From Datisca glomerata (taxonomy: Eukaryota; Streptophyta; Magnoliopsida; Cucurbitales; Datiscaceae): a DNA stretch of 64,000 bases. Below the pieces are notes generated by a model. That model did not search any database. It was given only the letters and a program-made list of their open reading frames with translations, and was not told the DNA's origin. Position numbers and translations under genes: made by a program. The stretch lies in contig QANY01009406.1 of assembly GCA_003255025.1 (NCBI GenBank), positions 992,001-1,056,000 of the forward strand. Reading direction: 5' to 3'. Shown here piece after piece: positions 47,430 to 57,956 of this stretch (its first letter is position 1; each line of letters starts with the position of its first letter).

Positions 47430-48485
47430 AGAAACCTGTAGCCAATGACTAGCTCTGCTATGGAGCTAGTGTACATCGTTATGTCAATACTCTCTTTCGA
47501 AAGCGAAATCACCACCGACTTTCAGAAAAAGGAAAATACCACTCCTAAATGCGCCATGATCTTTTAAACGAGACCTACAATCGACTTAGGGGTAATTGAG
47601 TAGGTGATTTTAGATTAGCTTTTGAGATTTCGGGTCATTTATATCTCTTTCAAACAATATACTTTTTACTCATTTTTGCTCATGCTAGTGCCTCCTAGAA
47701 ATTCTTGGATTTCTTGCAATATGAGATTGTATGCCATAACTCTTATTGTATTTTACTTCTTATTGGTGCTGTTGGGGAATCTGCATGGATATGATCGCAT
47801 ACTTGGTTACCCGATGCTATGGAGGGCTGCATCCACTTCCCTTAATTAGCTTGTTTAGGAACGGGCTTGACAATATAATAAAGGCATTCCTTGTTCCTGT
47901 ATTCGAGGAAACACGTGGCATGGAAAGCATGGTAAGTAGGACAGTTAATCCTTAAGAAAGTTGTCTCATCGGGGTCCGGTTAGTCGATCTTTGTTAAGTA
48001 CAGTTCAAAATGAGGGGAAATTTATTTTTAAATGCAATAAGACTGAAATCTGGGAAAGAGGGCTCGGTAAATAGCGGTATTCTAATCGTGTTTCTATGGC
48101 TAAACCATGCTCTTCCGAGACCCCTTGACTTTTATTCTTATGCTTATTCAACTACTCTCTCTCTCTTAATTAGATAAGAACTATGAACACCAAGGACCCT
48201 TAGAAATATTTTTAGAGAACTAGTCGAAGGAATGAACTTTGGAAGTTGACCTTCTTATTAGTTGGGGCAAGCCAAAACCTACTCCTAAGAAGTTGATGGA
48301 TCGAAGTAGATCGAGCATTATCCATTAGCCTGCCAGCAACAGAGGGGGTTTGATTCCCGTTATACGCGATGTGGCGAAAGACTGATTCAACTAGGTATGT
48401 CTTGCCTGGATTAAGATTTAAAACTTATTGTCTACTTTTATGAAATATTCAGAATAGAGAACTTACTGTAATTCAACACCATATT
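47430..48485 (+). other. Mitochondrial DNA insertion (NUMT) with the 5' end of rps4
   Basis: From about 48369 the plus strand reads MWRKTDSTRYVLPGLRFKTY, then after an in-frame TGA NIQNRELTVIQ. The second half corresponds to the start of plant mitochondrial ribosomal protein S4 (family ...LRFKTCRLL... NRELTIIQRR). The preceding 900 bp are less AT-rich than the surroundings and have the look of plant mitochondrial intergenic sequence (e.g. GGGCTCGGTAAATAGCGG), but I could not identify another gene there. Sequence typical of the nuclear surroundings resumes at about 48486. Open frames inside (47622-47955) are not recognised. The copy is dead: rps4 is truncated after about 40 codons and has a stop. 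Confidence 0.75.
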
Positions 48486-48911
48486 TCATATGTGTATCTA
48501 TGTATATTTATATATGTTAGTTTTCATAATAACTCTGTTCCTTTTGGTTTATTCTTAGTTTGTTTATATTTCAGGCTATGCGAATGGTTACTCCTTTTGA
48601 ATTTAAGAAATTGGCCGATTGAGAAAGGAAGTGACAAAACTTGTTCAAGTGAAATCCTCAAGAAAATTACACTTATTCATAAAAAGCTTTTTCTCTATAA
48701 TAATTTTAAGGAATAGTTTTCATATGAATGATTGGCTGGTTATTGTCAACTAGAAAGACATTGATAAGATAAATTGACACAGTGGTTAACGCCTCACACC
48801 ACATCATGAGATCATGCATATAAGTCATAATTTTACCTTTCCTAAAAACATAACTAAGAATCTCATAATGAGAATTACTACATATATAATTGAATTAGAA
48901 GGTACTTAATA
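48486..48911. other. Intergenic, 3' flank of the F-box gene
   Basis: No gene seen. Part of it (48705 onward) is duplicated at 45600-45930. Confidence 0.5.
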
Positions 48912-50009
48912 TCACATACCCTCATCAAGTAAAGCTATGCTCTTAGTATAAGGCACAACACAAAAGGAGTTTGGTGACCCAACAACTTGAAGATCGTTAA
49001 ATTGTCTTGTTTCACTGTCATATGAGACTAAGTTCCCCTTTCCCTCGTTGGTTACCATTAAAACTTCACCACTTCTCATAAATCCTATTGGTAGTGTGAA
49101 TTGTTGTTGCTGTCTAACAGTAAACTGTTTAGCCCAAGACTCGGCATTCCCATGATCCATCATCACCCACATATCCCATTCCCAGTAGCTACTACCAACG
49201 GACAATTTCAAAGATTTCTCTGATGCCAAACTTGTGCACAAACGTATCTGACTATAGTTTCTACCGAAATTTGGCAGCCGTAACTCTCGGAAAACCTCGT
49301 CACACAGATCGAACGACATGATTGTGTCTATTCTATCACTCTTACAAGCCAACCAATGTACAGCTCCATTCATATAAGCATTATCGGACCACTCTTTAGG
49401 AATAAAGCAAGGAGGGGAAACACCTATTCTTCTCCAAGAGAACATTCTGGGGTTGTAAACTAGAACTTCACCGGGTTTGTCACGGATCGAGTTATATCTA
49501 ATTTGTACTACTTTATAGTCATTGATATCAGGAGCAAATCCAAACCCAAGAGCTATATGAGAAAAGTTTTCATGGAATGGATATAAGAGATGGGAATAAG
49601 GCAGAATCTTGAATTTTCCAATGATGGGGTTCCATAAAAGAATCTCACCAATAACAGAAGCAAACCTGGAATCATATAAACAGAGTAACCCTTTACAGGA
49701 ACCAACAATTCTGATAAACCCATTTATGCTCTCATAAGAAAAGCTAAATTTCATCTGCTCAGCAAACGTTAAACCACAACGCAAGGAGTAATCTTTTCCT
49801 ACCTTGAAAACTGGCTCATGGTAAAGAATTTGACCGTCATCTTCTTCAGTCGACGTAATTCGCTCGAGATGTTTTGATATGAAGAAGGGATTAGAGATCA
49901 GAGATAGCCATGATTTGCTGACAGAAATGAATCTCAGAAGTGACTTGACCGGCAATCTTGACAGAAAATCCATCTCTACATCTTGTGGCAACTCCATAGT
50001 TTTTGGCAT
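48912..50009 (-). CDS. F-box protein with F-box-associated domain, 365 aa
   Basis: Intronless. Residues about 5-50 form the F-box (LPQDVEMDFLSRLPVKSLLR, then SVSKSWLSLISNPFFISKHL), which in this family binds SKP1 in an SCF ubiquitin ligase. Residues about 95-340 fit the F-box-associated (FBA type 1/3) beta-propeller-like domain: GSCKGLLCLYD, LWNPIIGKFKILP, ALGFGFAPDINDYKVVQI, VLVYNPRMFSWRRI, NGAVHWLAC and ISFDL-like MSFDLCDEVF. It ends LLDEGM. Length is normal for the class. The start ATG at 50009 is followed by MPKTMELPQDVEM; the fifth codon is also Met. The substrate cannot be predicted. A truncated copy of its 3' end lies at 45600-45930. Confidence 0.92.
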   Translation of the reverse strand: MPKTMELPQDVEMDFLSRLPVKSLLRFISVSKSWLSLISNPFFISKHLERITSTEEDDGQILYHEPVFKVGKDYSLRCGLTFAEQMKFSFSYESINGFIRIVGSCKGLLCLYDSRFASVIGEILLWNPIIGKFKILPYSHLLYPFHENFSHIALGFGFAPDINDYKVVQIRYNSIRDKPGEVLVYNPRMFSWRRIGVSPPCFIPKEWSDNAYMNGAVHWLACKSDRIDTIMSFDLCDEVFRELRLPNFGRNYSQIRLCTSLASEKSLKLSVGSSYWEWDMWVMMDHGNAESWAKQFTVRQQQQFTLPIGFMRSGEVLMVTNEGKGNLVSYDSETRQFNDLQVVGSPNSFCVVPYTKSIALLDEGM

Positions 50010-51214
50010 CTCTCACTTCTTGAAGGTTAACTCCACGGCAGTGATCAAAAAGAGCTTTCTTGTACCGCAAATTCATAATCAAGGCAAAAGGATTTAAGAA
50101 TTGTGATTTCTGACAACAATAATTGTGATCATTCTCCTTTTGTAGTGCTATAAAGAGGATTCATGGTTGTTTTCAAGGTGGATATAGAACTATACATGAA
50201 TAAAAAATTTCAATAAAATAAGCATAAATCTCAACAGAAAAGCATTGAACCAATTAAAAACAAGTCTCCTCTTTCCTGTTTTTTGACTTTTCTTCAGAAA
50301 GAAACATATACTAACAGACAATTTTGTAATATTATTCCCACTAAGGACAGATAACAATATTTCAAAGATTACAAACTGGAAAAAATGCAAAAGGAGGTTT
50401 CTGTTGGCTGAGTACGTTCTATGGCACAAATATTTTATTTTTGGAAAATAAATAAGAGAATAATAAAAAAAAGTTATATTAGTAAGAATGACGATTTTTT
50501 AAACTATAGATTTCTTTTGATAAAACTAGAAAGTTTTATGTACATGTATACAATGATATATTTTTATACTATAGTATATATTTATATAACGTAGTGTATT
50601 TTACTACACCATCAATATACCGTAGTATATTTTTTTTATACCATCCGTGTTAATCAAACATCATGATGGAAAATCACCAGTACCAACCTTTTCCCATGCC
50701 CAAACCCGCCTCTTCCTTTTCTTCACATTTCTCTTACTAGAATCCCAGAAATTCAGAAATCAAACCACAAAATCAAAAAATCATACAACGAAATGATGAG
50801 AAATTCACAAAATCAAGAAATTCATAAATCAAAACACACCCAAACCAGAAAAATCAGAGACGAGACCTAAACACATGCAAACCAAAGGGAAGAAAGAGAC
50901 CCGAACACACCTAAATCAGACAGCACCACCGCGAGAGAGAAGAATGAGGCAGAGAAAAAGAAGGGATAGAGCGCGAGAGAGAAGAAAGAGGGAGAGAATA
51001 GGGGTTTGTTAAATTCGGTAATTTGTGTAAAAGAAAAAAATAACCCTTTAACAAAACTGATTTAAAATATGACCTAAATCCCTAATTCTCTCGACTAACA
51101 TGTTCCTAAACCTGACATGGTACCTCTACCATTTAATTATAGATGTCCCTATTAGGTTGGGCCCTTCCCATGGGTCCTCATCGTTGGGGCATAAGTGCCC
51201 TCTTTATCTTGTAT
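50010..51214. other. F-box upstream region and intergenic DNA, no gene seen
   Basis: AT-rich near the gene. Between 50690 and 51010 is a purine/CA-rich stretch (AAATCAAACCACAAAATCAA, GCGAGAGAGAAGAA) that looks like an untranslated leader read from the opposite strand. No domain recognised. Confidence 0.4.
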
Positions 51215-51560
51215 AGATGATGTAGATGAACGGGGATGGCAATTGCTATGTTATAGCTATGATGCTAGAAAACTTGATGAGGCTAAGTGTGTTCACACAG
51301 ATCATGTTTCTAGCAGATATTGAAATTTCTAAAAAAATACACAATTTGATGTTTATTCTTCATGTTTTGAGTTTCTAAGTTCAATGTGAGCCTTGCATCT
51401 CTCAATGTTCAAGATGGATATCGATTTCTCGTCAACTAGTCGAGAATTTTCCAGTTTGATTGAGGACACAGCAAAGAGATTTAATCTTTTGTCCACATAT
51501 TGAATGCGGTGAAATAGACTGTTTAGACATTGTAATTGACATTATAGCAAAAAAGTCTTA
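51215..51560 (+). pseudogene. Partial DCAF13 duplicate, left part (exons 12-14, intron 15)
   Basis: Positions 51235-51320 match DCAF13 exon 12 (CTATGATGCTAGAAAACTTG is identical). Positions 51325-51410 match intron 12. At 51414-51485 exon 13 is fused to exon 14 across the hexamer GAATTT, losing 117 bp of the parent (43853-43970). Then, with exon 15 missing, intron 15 sequence follows (ATTGAAT..GGTGAAATAGACTG, compare 44450-44490). Introns are retained, so this is a DNA-level duplication, not a retrocopy. It is interrupted at about 51568 by a copia element and continues at 58150. Confidence 0.85.
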
Positions 51561-51704
51561 CTGCTTCATGAACGATGAATAAATTAGTATATGAAAATAT
51601 GTACATATGAGCGCTTATTTATATGCTTATAATAGCGTGTAGTACAAGATATAAAATATAGTACAAGATGTAGTACAATGTGAATATAATCATTCTAGAC
51701 ACAG

Positions 51705-51727
51705 ACACACGCGCGCGCGCGCGCGCG

Positions 51728-51764
<37 letters not shown>

Positions 51765-51930
51765 TATGCTAACACACACACACACACACACTATATGCTA
51801 ACACACACACACTATATGCTAACACACACACACACACACACACGCACACACACTATATGCTAACACACACACACACTATATGCTAACACACACACTATAT
51901 GCTAACACACACACTATATGCTAACATCCC
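51705..51930 (+). repeat. Compound CG/CA microsatellite with ACTATATGCTAA units
   Basis: (CG)n at 51711-51728, then long (AC)n runs broken six times by the 12-mer ACTATATGCTAA. It lies at the inner edge of the left LTR of the copia element; the right LTR has only CACGTGTGTCTCTG at the corresponding place. Confidence 0.9.
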
Positions 51931-51944
51931 TACTCAAACTCAAG

Positions 51945-53420
51945 GTGTTAAGACAGAAGTCAACTTGAGTTTGGATACTAAATCTCTAAAGCGTCCAGGA
52001 GGACGAGTCTTGGTATATATGTTAGCAGTCTGATCATTGGAGGTAAATTTATGAAGTTGAAATATGCCTCGAGATACATGTTGACGGATGAAATGACAAT
52101 CAATCTCTATATGTTTAGTGCGTTCATGAAAGATAACATTGCGTATAATTTGAATTACACTCTGATTATCACAATGAAGTATTGTAGCGCTAAATTAAGA
52201 ACACCCATATCTTCAAGTAACCAACGAATCTAGAGAAGTTCTTGGGAGGCATCTTGCATAGCTCGATATTCATCATTTGTACTTGATCTAGCTGTAATAG
52301 ACTGCTTCTTACTTCACCAAGAGCTCCCCTAAGAAGAAACAAAATCCAGTAGTAGACTTTCTATCAATGGGATCACCTACCTAATCAGTGTCAACATATG
52401 CGTGAAGTTTAAGAGAACTTTTACTTGTGAAGTGTAGACCATGAAACACTATGCCTTTTCACAAAACATAATATATGAAGAACTTATGTATAATGCGTAG
52501 AGTGTAGAGTAGAGAGAAATTGACTGACTATATGGATTGCATGGGCCATATCAGAACTGGTAACAGTTAAATGGATAAAACTTCTTACTAATTGTCGATA
52601 GAGTGTTGCATCATAGAGTGGTGATTCATCAAGAGGATTGAGCCTAACATTTTGTTCCAGAGGAGTGAGAGCAGTTTTGCTATCACTTATTCCAGCACGA
52701 ACGAGAAGATCAGAAGCATATTTAGCCTGAGAGAGACAATATCCATCAGAATTAGATGAGACCTCAAGTCCAAGAAAGTAATTAAGAAGCCTAGATCTTT
52801 CGTCTCAAAGTGATGATTGAGAAAAACTTCAGATCAGAAACGTCAAACACATTATCTCTAGTAATTAACATATCATCAATGTAAAGTAAAAAAGAATAAT
52901 GCCTTTATCAAATTTTCAAACAAATAGTGCTAAGTCATGAGAACTGGATGTGAAATCAAACTACATAATCGAAGTACTGAATTTAGCAAACTAAGCTCGA
53001 GGAGCTTGTTTAAGACCATACAAAGCTCGACGAAATTCATAAACTTTGTTTGGTGAATGATGACAACCCAGAAAAGGATTCATATATACTTCTTTTGGTA
53101 GTTCACCATTGAGAAATGCATTCTTGATATTCATTTGATACAGTTTCCATTTATGAACAACAACAACAAGTAAACTTTGGGCTGATGTAAAACGAGTAAT
53201 ATGAGTAAATGTTTCTTCATAATCAATGCCATACTCTTGTGTATACCCTTTTGCGACTAACCGAGCTTCATATTTATCAACTGAACCAGTAGAACAAGTT
53301 TTGATCTTGTAAACCCATTTGCAGTCCATAACTGATTTCCCAGGAGGTAGATCTACCAAGTCCCAAGTGTTAGTGTTTTCAAGAGCCTGTAATTCTTCTT
53401 TCGTTGCTTGCTGCCTTACT
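51945..53420 (-). pseudogene. Copia reverse transcriptase and RNase H
   Basis: RT N-terminal half at 52991-53359: MDCKWVYKIKTCSTGSVDKY, ARLVAKGYTQEYGIDYEETF, NIKNAFLNGELPKEVYM and YGLKQAPRA, the standard copia blocks. A frameshifted RT remainder follows at 52560-52990. RNase H lies at about 52030-52320: ARSSTNDEYRAMQDASQELL and [19 protein letters not shown]. The remaining RT sequence, including the YVDD region, is degraded. Not functional. Confidence 0.88.
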
Positions 53421-53968
53421 GGGTTAGAACTGGCCTCTTGATATGATCGAGGCTCATATAGAGAGAGAACAATAGAAAAGCAATGAGAATCACAAAGATG
53501 AGTAAATTGTACTCTTACCCAAATTGAACGACGTAAGATGGGCTGGAAGAAAATGACTTAGGAGGATGCATTACAAGATCCTCAGAAGATGGTGAAGAGA
53601 CTTTAGATAAGCCTGAAGATGATGCATGATTGTCTGTAGAGAGTTCGGAAGGTGTATGAATGACTATAGAAAGATCAGAGGATGGTGAGACATGAATGCA
53701 TGGAGAATGATCAAAAGGTTCATGAATGACAGTAGAGAGATCAGAAGGTGGTGGGACATGGTCTTCCTCAGGAAATAATTTTATAGAAGAGTTGGTAAAG
53801 TACGGGGTCACAGATGTACATGAGAATTGAAACTTTGACATTGAAGAAAACATTTTATGTTCCCAAAATATGACATGACAAGATACATGAACGCGATTTG
53901 AAATGGGATCGTAACACCTATATCCTTTATGTTCAATTCCATATCTTAGAAAACAACATAGGCTAACT

Positions 53969-54905
53969 CATAGTTAGTTAACTCAGGTACGACGGAAATA
54001 CGGAGTATTATTCGGTAAGTATAATTCGTGAATTAAACAGTCAAATATTCGGTAAAAATTTGGTCGATAATTCATAGTACGCAAAAAATCGGATAAATTA
54101 AACCGGTATTACATGTTTTCGTTTGAAAACTACGACAATAAAAATTCAGCTATGAAATTCACAAATACATGTCAATTTAACAATATATTATGAATACAAA
54201 AATAAAATATCATAAATACCTCGAGCATTCATATTTAAAATTTAATTTATAGACTATACTGTGTAACCACATAAAGTTAATAAATTATTGTTGTAAACAA
54301 ATATATGACAAAATAAATATTAACTCTTTATACTATTTTACTCAATTTAAAATTAATTAAAAAATGTTCATTACTATATTTTAAAATAATAATAAGCCTT
54401 GTTCTCATTCTTTTTATATTCTAATAAAATATTTATCAATTAAAAATAGCAATTAATATATAATAAAAAATAAATGTGTTTGAAAAGATCAAAACAATTG
54501 TGTACACGTCTTGGGAAAAATTGAATAAAAAATCGATATATGCCCCACATTGGAAATTTGGAAGAGACGAAATCTAAAGAAAGGGAAAAAGGGCCACAAT
54601 TTTCTCCCACGTAAATAAAGTGACTGCACAATGCTAAAAGTCTTAGTAGGTCAATTCCTTGTCCCACATCGAGAAGGGTAGAAGAAGGCAGTGAGATTTT
54701 CCTATAAATATAGTACCTACTTTCACACTTCCCCAAAGCGCCATTTTCTGGTATTTTAAACGGACATTTAATTCATTAAACAATTTTATACGCGTTTTAT
54801 ACTTTTTGTGAAAAATACCTGTATTTTTCTATACTTTTCAGCTGGATTGGGGAACAGACTGAATAATACGGTAAAAGTATTATATGCGTATAATATACAT
54901 ACTAA
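53969..54905. mobile_element. Unclassified 0.94-kb insertion in the copia integrase
   Basis: CTAACT occurs at 53963-53968 and 54906-54911. Joining the flanks there restores a continuous copia sequence apart from one indel. That marks a target duplication of 5-6 bp. The insert is very AT-rich on its left. At 54660-54715 it has a promoter-like module (GTCCCACATCG, then CTATAAATATAG about 30 bp on). It may be a solo LTR, though TG...CA ends were not found. No coding sequence. Confidence 0.65.
54661..54710 (+). promoter_or_regulatory. USE-like motif plus TATA box
   Basis: GTCCCACATCG matches the plant snRNA upstream sequence element, and CTATAAATATAG follows after about 30 bp. No snRNA-like transcript start is recognisable downstream, so I read it as a transposon promoter. 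A related GCCCCACATTGG lies at 54542-54553. Confidence 0.35.
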
Positions 54906-55600
54906 CTAACTTTGGGTGAGCTCGTGTATCAAATTTTGTGGGAACAAAAAATATGCACTACCAAAAACCTTTAAAGAGCTATAGTAAGGATGAGTGCCAT
55001 GAAGACGTTCAAAAGGAGTCTGGTTCGAAATTATTTTAGAAGAAACACGATTTGTAGTATAGGTAGTTGTTAAAGTAGCTTCCCCCTAAAATTTCTCAGG
55101 ACAAGTGGAAGAGATGAGTAAGGCCCGAGTAGTGTCTAGAATATGCTTATATTTTCATTCAATTCTTTCATTTTGTTGAGAGGTTCCTAGACAAGAGCGT
55201 TAAACAATAGTACCATAGGAGTGAAGAAAATCTAAAAACTTAGTATCTATATATCCATAGTATCGTCAACATGAAATTTTCTTATGGAACTAGAGAATTG
55301 TGTGTTTATCATGTTAGCAAATTCTGTCGAGGCAAGTCCCCATATATATGAGTGAATTAAATCAAAAGGTGCGGAGGAAGTCTAGTCACTACTATGAAAA
55401 AGGGCAGCACATTGAGAGCTAACAAAATATGCAATCAAAACTCTCATTAGTTACAAGGCCTAATTGACCATTAGAAACTAAAGAACATAAATGACTAAAT
55501 GAAGCATGACCTAGGAGAGAATGTCAATGACTTAAAGTAGGACTTGGAGTGGTAGAACTAGTATATGAGTAGGAGAGGAAGGTTGGTGTGGTATGTGAAG

Positions 55601-55608
55601 GTCCACGA
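55601..55608 (+). repeat. Target-site duplication of the hAT-type element, left copy
   Basis: GTCCACGA, identical to 56651-56658. Confidence 0.9.
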
Positions 55609-56650
55609 TAGGGCTGTTCAACGGTCGGTCTGGTCGGACTTTTAGAGGAAGATAAGACCAGACCGAAAATCACGGTCCTCTTATATAGAGGACCGAACGG
55701 ACCAAAATTCTGAAAAAAAATTCAGACCGACCAGACCAAAATTTAACGGTCGGTTCGAACGGATTTAACGGACTAAATAACTGTTTTGCAATAAATGTTT
55801 GAGCTGAGGGAGAGGGAGAGGGTCTGAGCTTTAGGAGAGGGAGAGGGTTTGAGTGAGAGGCAGAGTCGTGACACATGAGAGAGGCTGAGCTGAGGGAGGG
55901 AGGGTGAAGAAGGATTGAGCTGAGGGAGGGGAGAGGTGAGAGGTAGAGTCGTGAGACGTGAGATGGGCTGAGCTGAGTGAGAGAGAGTGAAAAATGACTG
56001 AGCTAAGGGAGGGGAAAGGTGAGAGGCAAAGTCGTGAGACATGAGGGGGTGAGCTGAGGGAGAGAGAGTGAAGAGGGACTGAGCTGAGGGAGCGGAGAGG
56101 TGAGAGGTAGAGTCGTGAGACGTGAGAGGGGTTGAGCTGAGGAGGAGAGAGTGAAGAGGGAATGAGCTGAGGGAGGGGAGAGGTGAGAGGCAAAGTCGTG
56201 AAACGTGAGATGGGTTGAGCTGAGGGGGAGAGAGAGTGAAGAGGGACTGAGCTGAAGGAGGGGATAGGTGAGAGGGGCTGGCTGGAGGCGAGACGTGAGA
56301 GGCACTGACTGGAGGTGAGACGCGAGAGGGGTTGGCTGGAGGCGAGACGCGAGGGGGGATGGCTGGAGGTGAGACGCGAGAGGCACTGGCTGGAGGTGAG
56401 TCGCAAAGAAGGAGAGGGTCTGATTGAGCTGAGGGAGAGAAGAGAAATAACCTAAAACCCTAAAAAAATTACATATACATATACACTATACGGTCGGATC
56501 GGTCCAGAACTAACGAAAATTTTAGACCGCTCTGAAATTTCGGTCCTCTCTGAAAGGAGCACCGAACTAACAATTAATAATAAAAATACCATCCAGACCG
56601 ATCAATTTCGGTTCGGACTAAACGGTCTGGACGGTTTTTGAACACCCCTA
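55609..56650. mobile_element. hAT-type element with purine-rich tandem cargo, 1042 bp
   Basis: The ends are TAGGGCTGTT and AACACCCCTA with perfect 8-bp flanks GTCCACGA. Subterminal motifs are GGTCGGTCTGG-like rather than GGTTCGG, so it is a sister subfamily. The interior (55798-56410) is a purine-rich array (next entry). It lies in the copia element between the protease and integrase parts, hence is younger than the copia. Confidence 0.92.
55798..56410 (+). repeat. Purine-rich tandem array inside the hAT-type element
   Basis: The unit contains TGAGCTGAGGGAG, GGAGAGGTGAGAGG and AGAGTCGTGAGACGTGAGA. At 56265-56400 a second type (GGCTGGAGGTGAGACGCGAG) takes over, about five units. The strong purine bias of the plus strand makes long Ser/Leu/Pro open frames on minus (55831-56406). 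These are artefacts of the repeat. Confidence 0.85.
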
Positions 56651-56658
56651 GTCCACGA
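56651..56658 (+). repeat. Target-site duplication of the hAT-type element, right copy
   Basis: GTCCACGA, identical to 55601-55608. Confidence 0.9.
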
Positions 56659-56689
56659 GGTCAAATAGACGTCCAATCTTCCAGCCTAC

Positions 56690-57010
56690 CCCAAGTATCA
56701 TCCCATTCTGTGGATCCTACACATGACAAATAGAATTAATAAAGATAGCATCAACTTCTAGTTCAACTAATTGATCTACATACACTAGATTGAACGTGAG
56801 TTTAGGAATAAAATAAGTGTTAGAAAGAGATAGATTAGATGAAGATATCTGACCAACATGGCTGATAGGCATTAGTGATAGAGATGGGAGCTATAGGCAA
56901 ACCTGATTCTTTTGTCATAAATAAACTAGAGTCAGAAGTCAAGTGATTATATCAAGCGTAATCAAGAAACCAATTGGAAGTATCTGATGTAGCAAACAAA
57001 CCACTAATAG
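56690..57010 (-). pseudogene. Copia protease / pre-integrase fragment
   Basis: On minus, the block corresponding to W-F-L-D-S-G-A-x-x-H-M-T reads NWFLDYAYNHLTSDSSLF, so the catalytic DSG is lost. It is followed by IPKLTFNLVYVDQLVEL (family V-P-x-L-x-x-N-L-L-S-V-x-Q-L) and DPQNGMILG. Interrupted by stops. Confidence 0.72.
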
Positions 57011-57944
57011 ATTGATTACTAGAGTTATAAAGAATTTGTTTAATGACTTACTCAAGATCTCTCACAATAATGTAAACAATAGTTATTTAGAAATATTACT
57101 AGTAGTGGCAGAAGGAAGATTAGCGATCACAAGCTTGAACTGACACTTTAGACCTGAGATTTGTATGCTGAATCGATTATACAATGGTTTGTTGAAACTT
57201 ATAGGATAATGCCCCAAAAAATGATTAGAAAGATGTGGTGAAGTCATGTTGCAAATGGTGAGGTCTATATATATAATGGAAAAAATGATACAGCGGAAAA
57301 GTTAAAATGTGACGAAAGCACCCGTATAATGGGCTGAAAGAAGGTCGAAACAGTGAGTGGGCTGGACGACGAGCAGACTGGGTTGTGTGCGGGTCAACGG
57401 GGTAGAAATGAGTTGGGAAAAAATTGAAGGTCACAAAGAGGCATGCGGGTCGGTGGGTTGAAACAAGCTAGAAAACAATATGGGTCCTAAAGAGGCACGC
57501 AGGTTGGCGGGTGGAGCATGGTTGACGGGCCAAACAGGAGATGCATAGCATTTTAGTAGAAAGACAAATTTAAACGTAGATGGTGACGTGTATGGCGCGT
57601 GCGACGTCCTCCGGTGACCTATTCTGAGTGAAAAATATCAGAACCAACTGAACAAATTTTCTGAGTTAGTTGGAGTAGGTTTTGAAGCATTGAACAATCT
57701 TTTGTGGTGTAGATTTGAACCAAGGTATGAGCAGTAATGGTGGCGGCGCGTGGCGGTGTGTGGTGGCAGCAACAGTGGCTGGGATTGGACAAAAGAATAA
57801 GTCGGTGGCCAACAAGGGAATGAGTGTGGTTGTGTCGACAAACAATGGATAGTAGCCACAATGAAAGTAACGAACAACCACACAAAAGAAAAAGAAGAAA
57901 ATTTTTCACCAATAGGTTTGACATAACAGAAAATCAGAACCGTA
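57011..57944 (-). pseudogene. Copia leader / gag region, degraded
   Basis: It lies between the protease fragment and the primer site and has no readable gag motif. It contains GC-rich GGGTCGGTGGGTTG and GGCGGGTGG-like stretches (57360-57540) and several low-complexity open frames (57619-57924) that I do not call as genes. Confidence 0.5.
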
Positions 57945-57956
57945 GCTCTGATACCA
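57945..57956 (-). other. Primer-binding site of the copia element
   Basis: On minus TGGTATCAGAGC, complementary to the 3' end of initiator tRNA-Met, directly next to the 5' LTR that ends in CA at 57957. Confidence 0.92.

Larger units (their letters stand above)
53500..55560 (-). pseudogene. Copia integrase, split by an insertion
   Basis: On minus, about 55300-55400 reads APFDLIHSYIWG (integrase core block). Positions 54920-55080 read KVFGSAYFLFPQNLIHELT. Beyond the 937-bp insertion, 53870-53960 reads YGIEHKGYRCYDPISNRVHV and VIFWEH, the C-terminal integrase/linker block. A Ser/Pro-rich linker is encoded at 53515-53853. Several stops are present. Confidence 0.82.

Noticed and set aside
47622..47955. 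Two overlapping open frames in the organelle-derived segment
   Set aside because: No resemblance to mitochondrial proteins that I know. Frames of this size are expected by chance in such DNA.
51215..51560. Processed retrocopy of DCAF13
   Set aside because: Intron 12 and intron 15 sequence is present, so the copy arose at DNA level.
54661..54760. snRNA gene downstream of the USE/TATA module
   Set aside because: The sequence after the TATA box matches none of the conserved starts of U1, U2, U4, U5, U6, U3 or 7SL RNA.
55831..56406. Long Ser/Leu/Pro-rich minus-strand open frames
   Set aside because: Readings of the purine-rich tandem array; three frames are open at once, which shows there is no selection.
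57619..57924. Three overlapping minus-strand open frames near the copia primer site
   Set aside because: Position suggests gag, but no gag motif is present and all frames are comparably open.
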